A program made the position numbers and the translations under genes. From positions 1-23,777 of the forward strand of contig JBDRGC010000255.1 in the NCBI GenBank assembly GCA_043818215.1: a stretch of 23,777 nucleotides of DNA, written 5' to 3'. Below are positions 8,228 to 15,651 of this stretch, piece by piece. The notes under the pieces were generated by a model that was not told the DNA's origin, did no database searches, and saw only the letters and a program-made list of their open reading frames with translations. The DNA comes from JBDRGC01 sp043818215. Lineage in GTDB: Bacteria > Chloroflexota > Anaerolineae > Anaerolineales > UBA11858. Every line of letters begins with the position of its first letter. Positions within the stretch are counted from its first letter, which is position 1.

Positions 8228-9901
8228 TTACTTAGGCTCTTTGAAAGCTACGAACCGTGCCCAGCAGGAGGCCAGTTCCATGCCTTTTTGGATGAAGCAG
8301 CCGATAAAGTAGCGGCCGCTTTCCATGTGGGCCAGGTCACCACCTAAATTCTCGGCGTGGATGATGGTCTTGGGGAAAAGGTTAAGGTGCATATCCTGGT
8401 AATACTTGTCCAGCGGGTACATCTCATTCCAATCCTTGCCGTATTGATCAATCAATTTCTGGTTGGCTTCTTCGAATGTCTTCGGATGCCAGTCTCGTTG
8501 GATGGTGTTCATGGGGTGTTCCATGGCCACACAGTCCACGGCCAGCCATTTTATCTTTTTAAGGAGACACCAGGCCGCGAAATCCGGCGAGGGGCCTGGA
8601 TGTTTGATCATATAGCGGAATTCGTCGGAATCTGGGCTGTTCCAGCCATACTTATGGTAACCGGTTTTGACAATCAGGATATCGCCTTCTTTGATTTCCA
8701 CCACACTTTCGATCATCCCTGGGGTGTAGACGCTGGTATCGCTGACCATGCTGGAAATATCGGCTACCGCGCCGGGACCGATCCACTTCTCGAAGGGAAT
8801 CTGGCCGATGGTGCGTCCAGCGGCGTGGAAGTGTTTCTCGCCATCCATGTGGGTCGCCAGATGGAAAGATGCTTTGCAGTGGGCATTGTTGCGTCCCAGG
8901 CCGAAGTACTGCCCGCCTACACGCTTGGTGTAGTTGACACTCAAGGGTACATAATTAGCCCACTGAGGTGTCTGGACGCTGAATGGTAGAGTCATGTCCA
9001 ACATCTCTGCCGCGCCCATGGTCTCGAAGAATTCTGCCTCGTTCATATCATCCGGAGCCTGCAATGCCACCACCCGACTCCAGGCTGATTCAACCTCCAT
9101 ATAGGGAATTGGATGAACCATTATCCAGGCGCGTTGGTTGCTCAATTCTTTGATTTGACCGCCCAACGACTCAGCTAAGAGTAATCCAGCTTTCGGCATG
9201 GTGATATGAGTCAGTTTGTGATACGCATCCTGGGGGAAAAGCTCATCCCAGGTTATTCCGTGGGTTTCCTTGAGTTCCGCTTCGGCCTTGTCGAATTCGC
9301 GGGTGTGCATGTAGCGCAGGTTGGTGTTCATGGGATGTTCGGCGCTGCCGCAATCCACCCCGATCAGTTTGAGTTTCAGATCCAAGGCCCATTGGAAGAA
9401 CTCAGGGGAGGGGCCTGGATGGCGCAGGTAGTAGCCGAATTCTTTATTCTCGATTCCGCCCTGGGCGTCGGGGTTAGTCACATCCGGCTGATCCCAGCCG
9501 AATTTATGGTAGCCGGTATTGATGATCAGGATATCACCCTCTTTGACCTGTACGCGGGAGGTGATCATCTCTGAGGTATAGAGGCTGTAATCTGATACTT
9601 CATCCGAAATATCGACGACCATGCCCTCTCCGCAAAGGTCAGTCAGTGGGATATCGGCGATGGCGCGTGCCCCTGAGTGGAAAGCCCGCGGCCCTACCAG
9701 GTGAGTGCCGGTGTTATTGCTCCATTCGATCAACTGGCCGTTTGCTCCCTGTCCTCCCCCGTAGGCCCCGGTGAGCCTTTTAAAGAAATGAACCTGTAAA
9801 GACATTTCACCCGGATACGGCGGCGTAAAAATACTCAAGGCCTGGGTGAGGTCGTACCACTTGGCGGTGTTCAGCATTTTGATAATTTGTTCTCTGTTCA
9901 T
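8228..9901 (-). CDS. Tandem two-domain cyclase-family amidohydrolase
   Basis: 557 residues, twice the usual length of the cyclase family (kynurenine formamidase, isatin hydrolase and relatives: metal-dependent hydrolases of amides and cyclic amides). Two homologous domains occupy about 1-285 and 300-557. Paired landmarks are DILIINTGYHKFGW (124-137) with DILIVKTGYHKYGW (408-421), and VDCGSAEHPMNT (182-193) with VDCVAMEHPMNT (455-466). The metal motif HxGTHxDxxxH is kept in the second domain (His347, His351, Asp353, His357) but degraded in the first (Asn63, His67, Val69, Ala73). The first domain is therefore probably structural or regulatory. The ATG follows AAGGAG. Upstream lies the heptamer-flanked S23 cassette, separating it from DUF1116. 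Role in ring opening is inferred from context. Confidence 0.85.
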   Translation of the reverse strand: MNREQIIKMLNTAKWYDLTQALSIFTPPYPGEMSLQVHFFKRLTGAYGGGQGANGQLIEWSNNTGTHLVGPRAFHSGARAIADIPLTDLCGEGMVVDISDEVSDYSLYTSEMITSRVQVKEGDILIINTGYHKFGWDQPDVTNPDAQGGIENKEFGYYLRHPGPSPEFFQWALDLKLKLIGVDCGSAEHPMNTNLRYMHTREFDKAEAELKETHGITWDELFPQDAYHKLTHITMPKAGLLLAESLGGQIKELSNQRAWIMVHPIPYMEVESAWSRVVALQAPDDMNEAEFFETMGAAEMLDMTLPFSVQTPQWANYVPLSVNYTKRVGGQYFGLGRNNAHCKASFHLATHMDGEKHFHAAGRTIGQIPFEKWIGPGAVADISSMVSDTSVYTPGMIESVVEIKEGDILIVKTGYHKYGWNSPDSDEFRYMIKHPGPSPDFAAWCLLKKIKWLAVDCVAMEHPMNTIQRDWHPKTFEEANQKLIDQYGKDWNEMYPLDKYYQDMHLNLFPKTIIHAENLGGDLAHMESGRYFIGCFIQKGMELASCWARFVAFKEPK

Positions 9902-9921
9902 GATTTGCTCCTTGTTTTTTG

Positions 9922-10012
9922 GGAGGTTGGAGGTTGGAGGTTGGGGGTTGGAGGTTGGAAGTTGGAGGTTGGAGGTTGGAAATTGGAGGTTGGAGGGTGG
10001 AGGGTGGAGGTT
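9922..10012. repeat. Heptamer tandem array (GGAGGTT)13
   Basis: Thirteen contiguous 7-base units in register, consensus GGAGGTT with single-base variants (GGGGGTT, GGAAGTT, GGAAATT, GGAGGGT). The final unit contains the complement of the TAA stop codon of the broken S23 gene (10011-10013). The array starts about 20 bases upstream of the cyclase start codon. A related array in inverted orientation is at 10526-10567. Confidence 0.92.
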
Positions 10013-10524
10013 AGAATTTCTTCCATGCTTGAATGAGTTTGTTTAGTTGTTTAGCTGCGACTGTGTATTCATCAATTAGTACCTTAGCAGTGAAAAGTTT
10101 GCACAAAAAACAAGAACATTTACCACCAAGGCACAAAGGCACGAAGGAAAACTATTTATTTCTTAACTTTGTGTCTTTATGCCTTGGTGGTGAGAGATTC
10201 CTTTTGGTTCCGGCTCGTCCGGGTTAGGATCGAACACTCTATTTGGGTAGCGTATTTCAAATCAACACAAGTTTCCAAATGTTCAATCATCTCATTGGCT
10301 GAACCCATCGCATTTCGCCAGTATTGTTTGGTTTTTCCAGGTGTATCTTTGTGACTGTATCCTTCAACAATATTGGCTACAACCGATTTACTCGCTCGGC
10401 GCATTTGATCACATAGATCGAATTTCTCATGATCTGGGAATTCTTTTACAAGCTGATGGATGGGAATAACTAAAGCCTTTGTGCGGCGATAAACCTCCAG
10501 GTCACGATAACTCGCAATCGCCAT
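10011..10524 (-). pseudogene. Four-helix-bundle (S23/IVP-type) gene interrupted by a hairpin element
   Basis: The ATG at 10524 opens a frame of 99 codons (to 10228) typical of four-helix-bundle proteins of the 23S rRNA intervening-sequence/S23 family: SYRDLEVYRRTKALV, then DQMRRASKSVVANIVEGY, then LETCVDLKYATQ. The frame then runs into hairpin element copy 2 and ends after 16 foreign codons (stop at 10177). Beyond the element, 10079-10011 encodes the missing C-terminus, LIDEYTVAAKQLNKLIQAWK plus KF and a stop, in the same frame once the element and one TTAG are removed. The rebuilt protein is 121 residues, normal for the family. The start codon is preceded by GGAGGTTGGAGT, i.e. the heptamer array provides the ribosome-binding site. 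The family's function is unclear; some members assist diversity-generating retroelements (Avd). Confidence 0.86.
10076..10227 (+). mobile_element. TTAG-bounded hairpin element, copy 2, inside the S23 gene
   Basis: 152 bases from TTAG (10076-10079) to TTAG (10224-10227). It matches copy 3 (15080-15231) at all but about six positions, with the same length. The core hairpin pairs ACCACCAAGGCACAAAGGC with a complementary right arm ending GCCTTGGTGGT; the tail GGTTCCGGCTCGTCCGGG follows. Removing one TTAG plus the intervening bases restores the S23 reading frame exactly, which fixes the element's borders: either a 4-bp target duplication, or insertion next to TTAG without duplication, as IS200/IS605-type and REP elements do. 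Confidence 0.85.
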
Positions 10525-10525
10525 A

Positions 10526-10567
10526 CTCCAACCTCCAACCTCTAACCTCTAACCTCTAACCTCCAAC
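10526..10567. repeat. Inverted heptamer tandem array (CTCCAAC/CTCTAAC)6
   Basis: Six 7-base units on the plus strand, complementary in sense to the (GGAGGTT) array at 9922-10012. The two arrays bracket the S23 gene as inverted repeats. On the minus strand the last two units (GGTTGGA) lie directly before the S23 start codon. The array ends three bases before the DUF1116 stop codon (10570-10572). Confidence 0.9.
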
Positions 10568-10569
10568 AT

Positions 10570-11811
10570 CTAGTATTCGTATTTCTCCGCAAACGCCACC
10601 AGCGCCTCATGGAACATTTCCAGCGGTGGGCGGACCAGCCCAGCCCCTACCTGGCCGACCCCGGCATATTTATGGGCTATGCCGGTGTTGACCCGCGGGG
10701 TGATCCCGGTCTCAACAACTTTGCGGATGTCGATACCGGTTGGCGTGCCACGAAAATCCAGCGGCGGGATGGTGAAAAATTTATGCTCGGTAAAGGCAAT
10801 TTCGTACATCTCAAGGGTGGCGTTGATGGCATCTTTGGGTGTGCCACTGACAAAGGTGACGATGGCGGGCGCGCTGGCCATGGCGAAACCGCCGATTCCG
10901 GCCGTCTCTGTAATGGTGCTGTCGCCGATATCGCCGCTAGAGTCAGCTTCCGTGAACCCGGGGAAATAGAGGCCTTTTGGAACGGCCACCGGGGCAGTGA
11001 ACCAGCGATCTCCCAGCCCGCTGACCCGGATGCCAAAATCGGTGCCGTTGCGGGCCATGGCAGTCACAATGGTGCTGCCCTCGATCCCGTGGGCGGAATC
11101 GGCCATTGCTTTACAGGCTGCCATCACCGGGTTGAGCACGCTGAGGGCGTTATCCCCAAGGGCTTTGATAATCTGGGAAGCTGCCTCCGGGCTGGGGGCC
11201 GCCAAGGCAATGAAGGGAGCCAGTTTCGCAGTAAACAGAATCGACCCGGCTTTATTGCGGTTATGGCCTTCATCACCCATGTGCAAGGCTTCGGCCAGGA
11301 GAGCGCGGATATCGATCCCGCCGCTCAACTCGATGGCCTTGCCCAGCACCGGAGCCATGACTTCTTCCATCCAGCGCAGGCGGTTGAGAACTTCTTCGCT
11401 GTAGGCTCCGTAGCGCAGCACCTTGCCATAGCCCTCATTCAGATTTGAGTAGGTTTTATTGCCGTGGGTTTGATTCTCGAGAATATACACCGACATAGAG
11501 GCGCAGATGACTCCGGCCATTGGCCCGACCGATTGATGGTGATGGCAGGGATCCAGTTCAATTTCACCAGACTCAACCAATTGTTGAGCTGCCTCCATGT
11601 TTTTGGCTTTGCCCTCAAAAATCAAGGCCCCGGTGATAGCGCCCCGCATCGGGCCGGAGGCTCGTGCCCAGGTGATCGGCGGCCCGGCGTGCAATAACAA
11701 GTTCTCCCGCATACCGGGAATAACATCGTTTGCTTTGCCCATTCCCACCAAAACGGGTCGGGCATTCATCATTTTCTGGGTAGCTTCGGTATTTGCTTTT
11801 TCAATATCCAT
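10570..11811 (-). CDS. DUF1116 protein (YlbE/AllG-like carbamoyltransferase subunit)
   Basis: 413 residues, cytosolic. The DUF1116 family is typified by E. coli YlbE (AllG), which with FdrA (AllF) and YlbF (AllH) forms the oxamate carbamoyltransferase that releases carbamoyl phosphate from oxalurate. Recognisable marks are MMNARPVLVGMGKANDVIPG near the N-terminus, GPPITWARASGPMRGAITGA near 43-62, and DPCHHHQSVGPMAGV near 92-106. The ATG follows AAAGGA by six bases. It is downstream of fdrA, separated by 133 bases that hold an octamer array. No DUF2877 (AllH) gene is in the window. Confidence 0.85.
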   Translation of the reverse strand: MDIEKANTEATQKMMNARPVLVGMGKANDVIPGMRENLLLHAGPPITWARASGPMRGAITGALIFEGKAKNMEAAQQLVESGEIELDPCHHHQSVGPMAGVICASMSVYILENQTHGNKTYSNLNEGYGKVLRYGAYSEEVLNRLRWMEEVMAPVLGKAIELSGGIDIRALLAEALHMGDEGHNRNKAGSILFTAKLAPFIALAAPSPEAASQIIKALGDNALSVLNPVMAACKAMADSAHGIEGSTIVTAMARNGTDFGIRVSGLGDRWFTAPVAVPKGLYFPGFTEADSSGDIGDSTITETAGIGGFAMASAPAIVTFVSGTPKDAINATLEMYEIAFTEHKFFTIPPLDFRGTPTGIDIRKVVETGITPRVNTGIAHKYAGVGQVGAGLVRPPLEMFHEALVAFAEKYEY

Positions 11812-11829
11812 GAGTTGATCCTTTATTGG

Positions 11830-11909
11830 GTTGGTTTGTTGGTTTGTTGATTCGTTAGTTTGTTGATTCGTTGATTCGCTGACTCGCTGACTCGCTGATT
11901 CGTTTGTTT
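11830..11909. repeat. Octamer tandem array upstream of the DUF1116 gene
   Basis: Ten units of 8 bases in register, consensus G(T/C)TGRYTY: two GTTGGTTT, three GTTGATTC, one GTTAGTTT, two GCTGACTC, one GCTGATTC, one GTTTGTTT. It lies in the fdrA-DUF1116 gap, starting 19 bases before the DUF1116 start codon. Confidence 0.88.
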
Positions 11910-11944
11910 CAGCACGAATATCTCAACTGGGCGAATTCCAACAC

Positions 11945-13684
11945 TTATTTTTTCATCATTCGTTCCAGGATGGACATCAATTTTTCGTTGCCTCCCGCTG
12001 CTGGTTTCCAGTCAACCTGCACCACTTCAGCCCCTTGCGCTACCAGACTCTCGGTGAACGATTCCAGCCCGACATTAATAGCCGCCAATGTTTTTTTGAC
12101 CGCTGATAGGTTGACTTCTGCAGGCTGCTCTGCAGCCTGTTCTTCAGCGGCGCGCCCGTTTTTCATTTCCAGGGTTTGGAGCAAACGCCCCACATAACGC
12201 GCGGCCTGATCATTGCTGGTTTCCACCACTGCGCCAGCTTCCTCAAGCATCTGGATTTGCGCGGCCATATCCTGGGGGTCTTCATCCGTCCCTGAAACGA
12301 CGGCCACCACCTCTAGGTAGCGGCCGCTGGCTTCCGCATTTTTGCGGGCTTTGGCAATCGCTGGGGCTAACTCGCTGGCAGGGTCTGGATGAGCGCCGTA
12401 ACCCAAAACCACATCTAATAAAATGACGGCTACTTCGGGATCGGCGGATTCTTTTTCCAGCCGCTTGAGGCGCAGGGCGTTATCCAGCATCGGGTGCAGC
12501 CGGCCGACCGTAAATTCATCCTCACCTAAGTCAATCACTGTGTGTTCTTTGCTGACCAATGAATCTGCCAGATGAAACATTTTATCGAGGGGGGTGTTAG
12601 AGTACACCACCGGGTGATAATTCTCAAAGATGAGTAATGTCTCATAGGCGAGTGTGCCGCCAGAGAAGAGGCCCCGTAGATAACGTTGACCGGGTGCAAA
12701 TTTCGAGATATCGAAATCAGCGGTGTCACTATTTTTCGAAGACGTCAACTGGATTGCCAACTCAGCAGTTTCGTCGAATGTAGTGGCAAAATAAACGTTA
12801 TCGATCCGCTGAGATGAGGTGGCATAACCGATGAAGTTCACTACCACCGGTTTTTTGACTTTCCTGGCGGTCTGTATAAGTCTATCTGCTACTTTGGGAG
12901 AAGGGGGCTTAGAAACCAAGACAATAACATTTGTATCGGGGTCACGGTTAAGCAAGTCCAAGCCCTGGCGGGCGGTGATGGCATTGACCGCCTCAGAGAG
13001 ATCTCTCCCCCCGGTGCCAATGGCATGGGTCAGGCCGCCTCCCATCTGGTGAATGCGAACGCATACTTGCTGCAACCCGGTTCCTGAGGCCGCGATGATG
13101 CCAATCGGCCCACGGCGGACCTTGTTCGCAAACCCCAAACCAACCCCATTGATAATGGCCGTGCCGCAGTCAGGCCCCATGACGAGCAGGCCTTTTCTAG
13201 CAGCCTCTTGTTTCAAAGCGATTTCATCTTCTACGGAAACATTGTCGCTGTAGAGGAATACATGCTTATTTAGATTCAAGGCCTGGCGGGTGACTCCGGC
13301 TGCATACCGGCCAGGGACAGAAACCAGCACCCACTCGGCCGCGGGTAACTGACCAGCCGCGGATTCCAAAGTTTTGGGGCGGTATTCTGTATCTGAGGTT
13401 TTACTCCGGCGGGCAGCGATTAAGTCATCCACTTTGACAATCGCCATTTGCGCCGTTGATTCATCTACCCCATTGACCACGATGATCAAATCATCAGCCC
13501 CAGCAGAGTCTGCTTCGGGAACCAGTAAGCCGCTTTGGGCTAAGACATCTTTATTGGCATCGGTTCCCATCACCACGCCGGCATCTAAAATACCGGGCAA
13601 TTCTGCCAAAGATCGCTGCAGGTGCATTAAAACGACAGAGTCGTAATATGCGCCAGATCGAATTTCAGTTTTAACATGTGTCAT
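11945..13684 (-). CDS. fdrA: FdrA (AllF-like) acyl-CoA-synthetase-fold carbamoyltransferase subunit
   Basis: 579 residues with the succinyl-CoA-synthetase alpha-type fold of the FdrA family. Motifs: LLVMGPDCGTAI (166-177), IIAASGTGLQQV (196-207) and HAIGTGGRDLS (220-230). The second half (about 320-515) is the ligase-like domain. An Ala/Glu-rich linker (about 516-528) leads to a separate 50-residue tail with INVGLESFTESL and VDWKPAAGG. E. coli FdrA is part of the AllFGH oxamate carbamoyltransferase. The ATG lies 7 bases after the CoA-transferase stop, so the two are co-translated. The exact acceptor and donor here are unknown. Confidence 0.88.
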   Translation of the reverse strand: MTHVKTEIRSGAYYDSVVLMHLQRSLAELPGILDAGVVMGTDANKDVLAQSGLLVPEADSAGADDLIIVVNGVDESTAQMAIVKVDDLIAARRSKTSDTEYRPKTLESAAGQLPAAEWVLVSVPGRYAAGVTRQALNLNKHVFLYSDNVSVEDEIALKQEAARKGLLVMGPDCGTAIINGVGLGFANKVRRGPIGIIAASGTGLQQVCVRIHQMGGGLTHAIGTGGRDLSEAVNAITARQGLDLLNRDPDTNVIVLVSKPPSPKVADRLIQTARKVKKPVVVNFIGYATSSQRIDNVYFATTFDETAELAIQLTSSKNSDTADFDISKFAPGQRYLRGLFSGGTLAYETLLIFENYHPVVYSNTPLDKMFHLADSLVSKEHTVIDLGEDEFTVGRLHPMLDNALRLKRLEKESADPEVAVILLDVVLGYGAHPDPASELAPAIAKARKNAEASGRYLEVVAVVSGTDEDPQDMAAQIQMLEEAGAVVETSNDQAARYVGRLLQTLEMKNGRAAEEQAAEQPAEVNLSAVKKTLAAINVGLESFTESLVAQGAEVVQVDWKPAAGGNEKLMSILERMMKK

Positions 13685-13691
13685 GGTATTT

Positions 13692-14900
13692 TTAGATGGC
13701 CCCTTTTTCCCGAAGCAAAGTCACATCTTCAGGGGAATAATTCAGCAGGCTGGTGAGTACTTCGGCGGTGTGCTGGCCCAAAAGCGGAGGCGGGTATTCA
13801 ATTCCGGCCGGGGTTCGAGAGAATTTGTAGGGGAAGCCGGTCATCTTCACCGTCCCGGCTGTTGGATGTTCGGCCTGCAATGTCAAATCACGCGCCTGGG
13901 CTTGAGGATGGGCGAAAACTTCGGGGATGGTATTAATGGGGCCGCAAGGCAGGCCGGCTTCCGTCAAGGCCGCCAGCCAGTCCTTAGAGTCCCTGGTTGT
14001 AAAGATTGCGCTCAGTTCCGCCACCAACGCGTCCCGGTTGGACACCCGTTTCCCATTGGTCGCAAAGCGTTCGTTGGTTTTCAAATCTGGGCGGTCCAAT
14101 AAATCGCATAAGAAGCCCCATTGCCGTTCGTTGGCCGCGCCGACGATAAACCAGCCATCCCGCGCCGGAAAGGCCTCGTAAGGGGTGATGTTTGGATGAG
14201 CATTACCCAGGCGGCGGGGCGGCTCGTTGCCAACCAGGTAGTTGGAGGCGATATTGGCCAGGATGGCGGCATGCGAATCGAACAAGGAGATGTCTACCAA
14301 TTGACCCTCCCCGGTGAGGTCGCGCGCCCGCAGAGCAGCCAAAATCGCGGTAGAGGCAAACATCCCAGAGGTGATATCAATAATGGGGATGCCTACCCGC
14401 GAGGGGGGGCCGTCCACCGGGCCGGTGATGCTCATCATCCCGCCTTCAGCCTGGAGAATCGCGTCGTAACCGGGATTCTCGGCGAACGGGCCAGTGCGGC
14501 CATAACCGCTGATGGAACAATAAACCAGGCGGGGGTACAAGGCGTGCAATTCAGCATACCCCAATCCCAAGTGGTCTAAAATCCCGGTGCGGTAATTTTC
14601 CACGAACACATCCGAGATTCCGGCCAGCTTGCGGAGGATTTCTTGCCCTTCTGAGGTTTGGATATTGACTGTGAGGCTGCGTTTGTTGCGGTTTGCGGCG
14701 ATAAAATAAGCCGATTCGCCTGGATATGGGCCATAGGGCGCGCCCACGAAAGGAGGGCCCCACCCTCGGCTCTCATCTCCGCTTTTAGGCCGCTCTATCT
14801 TTATTACATCTGCCCCTAAATCCCCCAGCATCATCGTACAATAAGGCCCGGCCAAAGCCCGGGTAATATCGATTATCCGAATATTTTTTAGGGGGCGCAT
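13692..14900 (-). CDS. CaiB/BaiF-type (class III) CoA-transferase
   Basis: 402 residues, the standard length of class III CoA-transferases (formyl-CoA transferase family), which move CoA between carboxylic acids through an aspartyl thioester. N-terminal marks are IRIIDITRALAGPYCTMMLG (8-26), GADVIKIERP (29-38) and NRNKRSLTVN (70-79). The catalytic Asp is Asp175 in VGIPIIDITSGM. The C-terminal small domain contains GLPCGPIN. The start codon has AAGG upstream, and a promoter-like sequence lies at 14983-15011. As first gene of the fdrA/DUF1116/cyclase run it probably activates a dicarboxylate or amide acid released by the pathway (inference). Confidence 0.92.
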   Translation of the reverse strand: MRPLKNIRIIDITRALAGPYCTMMLGDLGADVIKIERPKSGDESRGWGPPFVGAPYGPYPGESAYFIAANRNKRSLTVNIQTSEGQEILRKLAGISDVFVENYRTGILDHLGLGYAELHALYPRLVYCSISGYGRTGPFAENPGYDAILQAEGGMMSITGPVDGPPSRVGIPIIDITSGMFASTAILAALRARDLTGEGQLVDISLFDSHAAILANIASNYLVGNEPPRRLGNAHPNITPYEAFPARDGWFIVGAANERQWGFLCDLLDRPDLKTNERFATNGKRVSNRDALVAELSAIFTTRDSKDWLAALTEAGLPCGPINTIPEVFAHPQAQARDLTLQAEHPTAGTVKMTGFPYKFSRTPAGIEYPPPLLGQHTAEVLTSLLNYSPEDVTLLREKGAI

Positions 14901-14982
14901 TGTTGTACCTTCCCAGTGGTCTGTAGATTTATATTGTCACCAGGGTTTGCCTCGTTCGGCAAGTGCGGCCAAAACATTTTAC

Positions 14983-15011
14983 AGTATAAGCTAGAACAAG
15001 ATAAAAATCAA
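14983..15011 (-). promoter_or_regulatory. Candidate sigma70-type promoter of the CoA-transferase operon
   Basis: On the minus strand, TTGATT (15011-15006) is followed after exactly 17 bases by TATACT (14988-14983). The predicted transcript start near 14976 gives a leader of about 75 bases to the ATG at 14900. Confidence 0.5.
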
Positions 15012-15079
15012 TCAAATGTCGAGCAAATTCCCTGGTCTTTATCTCTGATTATCCAGATGGGATTCCCCCCGTCCCCCTT

Positions 15080-15231
15080 TTAGTACCTTAACAGTGAAAA
15101 GCTTGCACAAAAAACAAGAACATTTACCACCAAGGCACAAAGGCACGAAGGAAAACTTTTTATTTCTTAACTTTGTGTCTTTGTGCCTTGGTGGTGAGAA
15201 ATACCTTTTGGTTCCGGCTCGTCCGGGTTAG
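15080..15231 (+). mobile_element. TTAG-bounded hairpin element, copy 3
   Basis: 152 bases with TTAG at both ends, nearly identical to copy 2 (about six substitutions, no length change). It sits in intergenic DNA upstream of the CoA-transferase operon. The low divergence from copy 2 suggests recent spread. Confidence 0.82.
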
Positions 15232-15267
15232 GGATGATATAAGACTCTCCCGAAAAAAGGTCGTTTT

Positions 15268-15337
15268 ACCGCAGAGATTGCAGAGTACACAGATATCATA
15301 AAAAGAAAACTTTGCGATCTCTGTGTACTATGCGGTT
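15268..15337. repeat. Imperfect palindrome (ACCGCAGAGA type)
   Basis: The left arm ACCGCAGAGATTGCAGAGTA and the following CACAGAT pair imperfectly with the right arm around ATCTCTGTGTACTATGCGGT. It resembles the palindrome at 372-507 but has different internal arms and no TTAG or conserved tail. Confidence 0.6.
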
Positions 15338-15507
15338 GTTATTTTCAGTGGTCCCCACGGATTTAGAATTTGTCGAGTTGATTGAGCCAAATCTCGCAAA
15401 ATTCAAAGCACATGGCACCGCACCAAGCAGACCTCATGCTAGCAATGTTTTCTGATGGCATAATTATTCCTAATGCAAAACAATTGTAGTTTGTATTGGT
15501 GGTTTAC

Positions 15508-15631
15508 GCCTAACGGAATGGCTTACCTGCCGCCGACTTTAGCAAGACAACAAACAATGAAAATCATTTTTCTTGGCAAAGTACCGCTGCATACCCACGC
15601 CGAAGGCGGTCAGGTGCAGCCGGTGTTGGGC
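15508..15631. other. attC-like integron recombination site
   Basis: R boxes GCCTAAC (15508-15514) and GTTGGGC (15625-15631) fit RYYYAAC/GTTRRRY and pair fully with one G-U. After 5- and 3-base spacers, the arms at 15520-15534 and 15605-15621 pair: GGCT with AGCC, ACCTG with CAGGT, CCGCC with GGCGG, leaving a single bulged T at 15610. The terminal region folds further: CTTTAGCAAGA (15537-15547) with TCTTGGCAAAG (15571-15581), and AATGA with TCATT inside. This is the layout of attC sites (two short box pairs, unequal spacers, extrahelical base, variable terminal structure). It starts 20 bases past the lipoprotein stop codon. Confidence 0.62.
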
Positions 15632-15651
15632 GGCTTCGCACTTGCCAGGAT

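Larger units (their letters stand above)
14901..15651. other. Intergenic region with promoter, hairpin element, palindrome and attC-like site
   Basis: Contains the CoA-transferase promoter candidate (14983-15011), element copy 3 (15080-15231), an imperfect palindrome (15268-15337) and an attC-like hairpin (15508-15631). Bases 15340-15507 show nothing recognisable. Confidence 0.6.

Noticed and set aside
9922..10567. CRISPR array
   Set aside because: The repeats are contiguous 7-mers without spacers; the 8-mer array at 11830 is likewise contiguous.
10609..11448. 279-codon plus-strand frame opposite DUF1116
   Set aside because: Antisense shadow of a GC-biased gene; the minus-strand frame has family motifs and a proper start.
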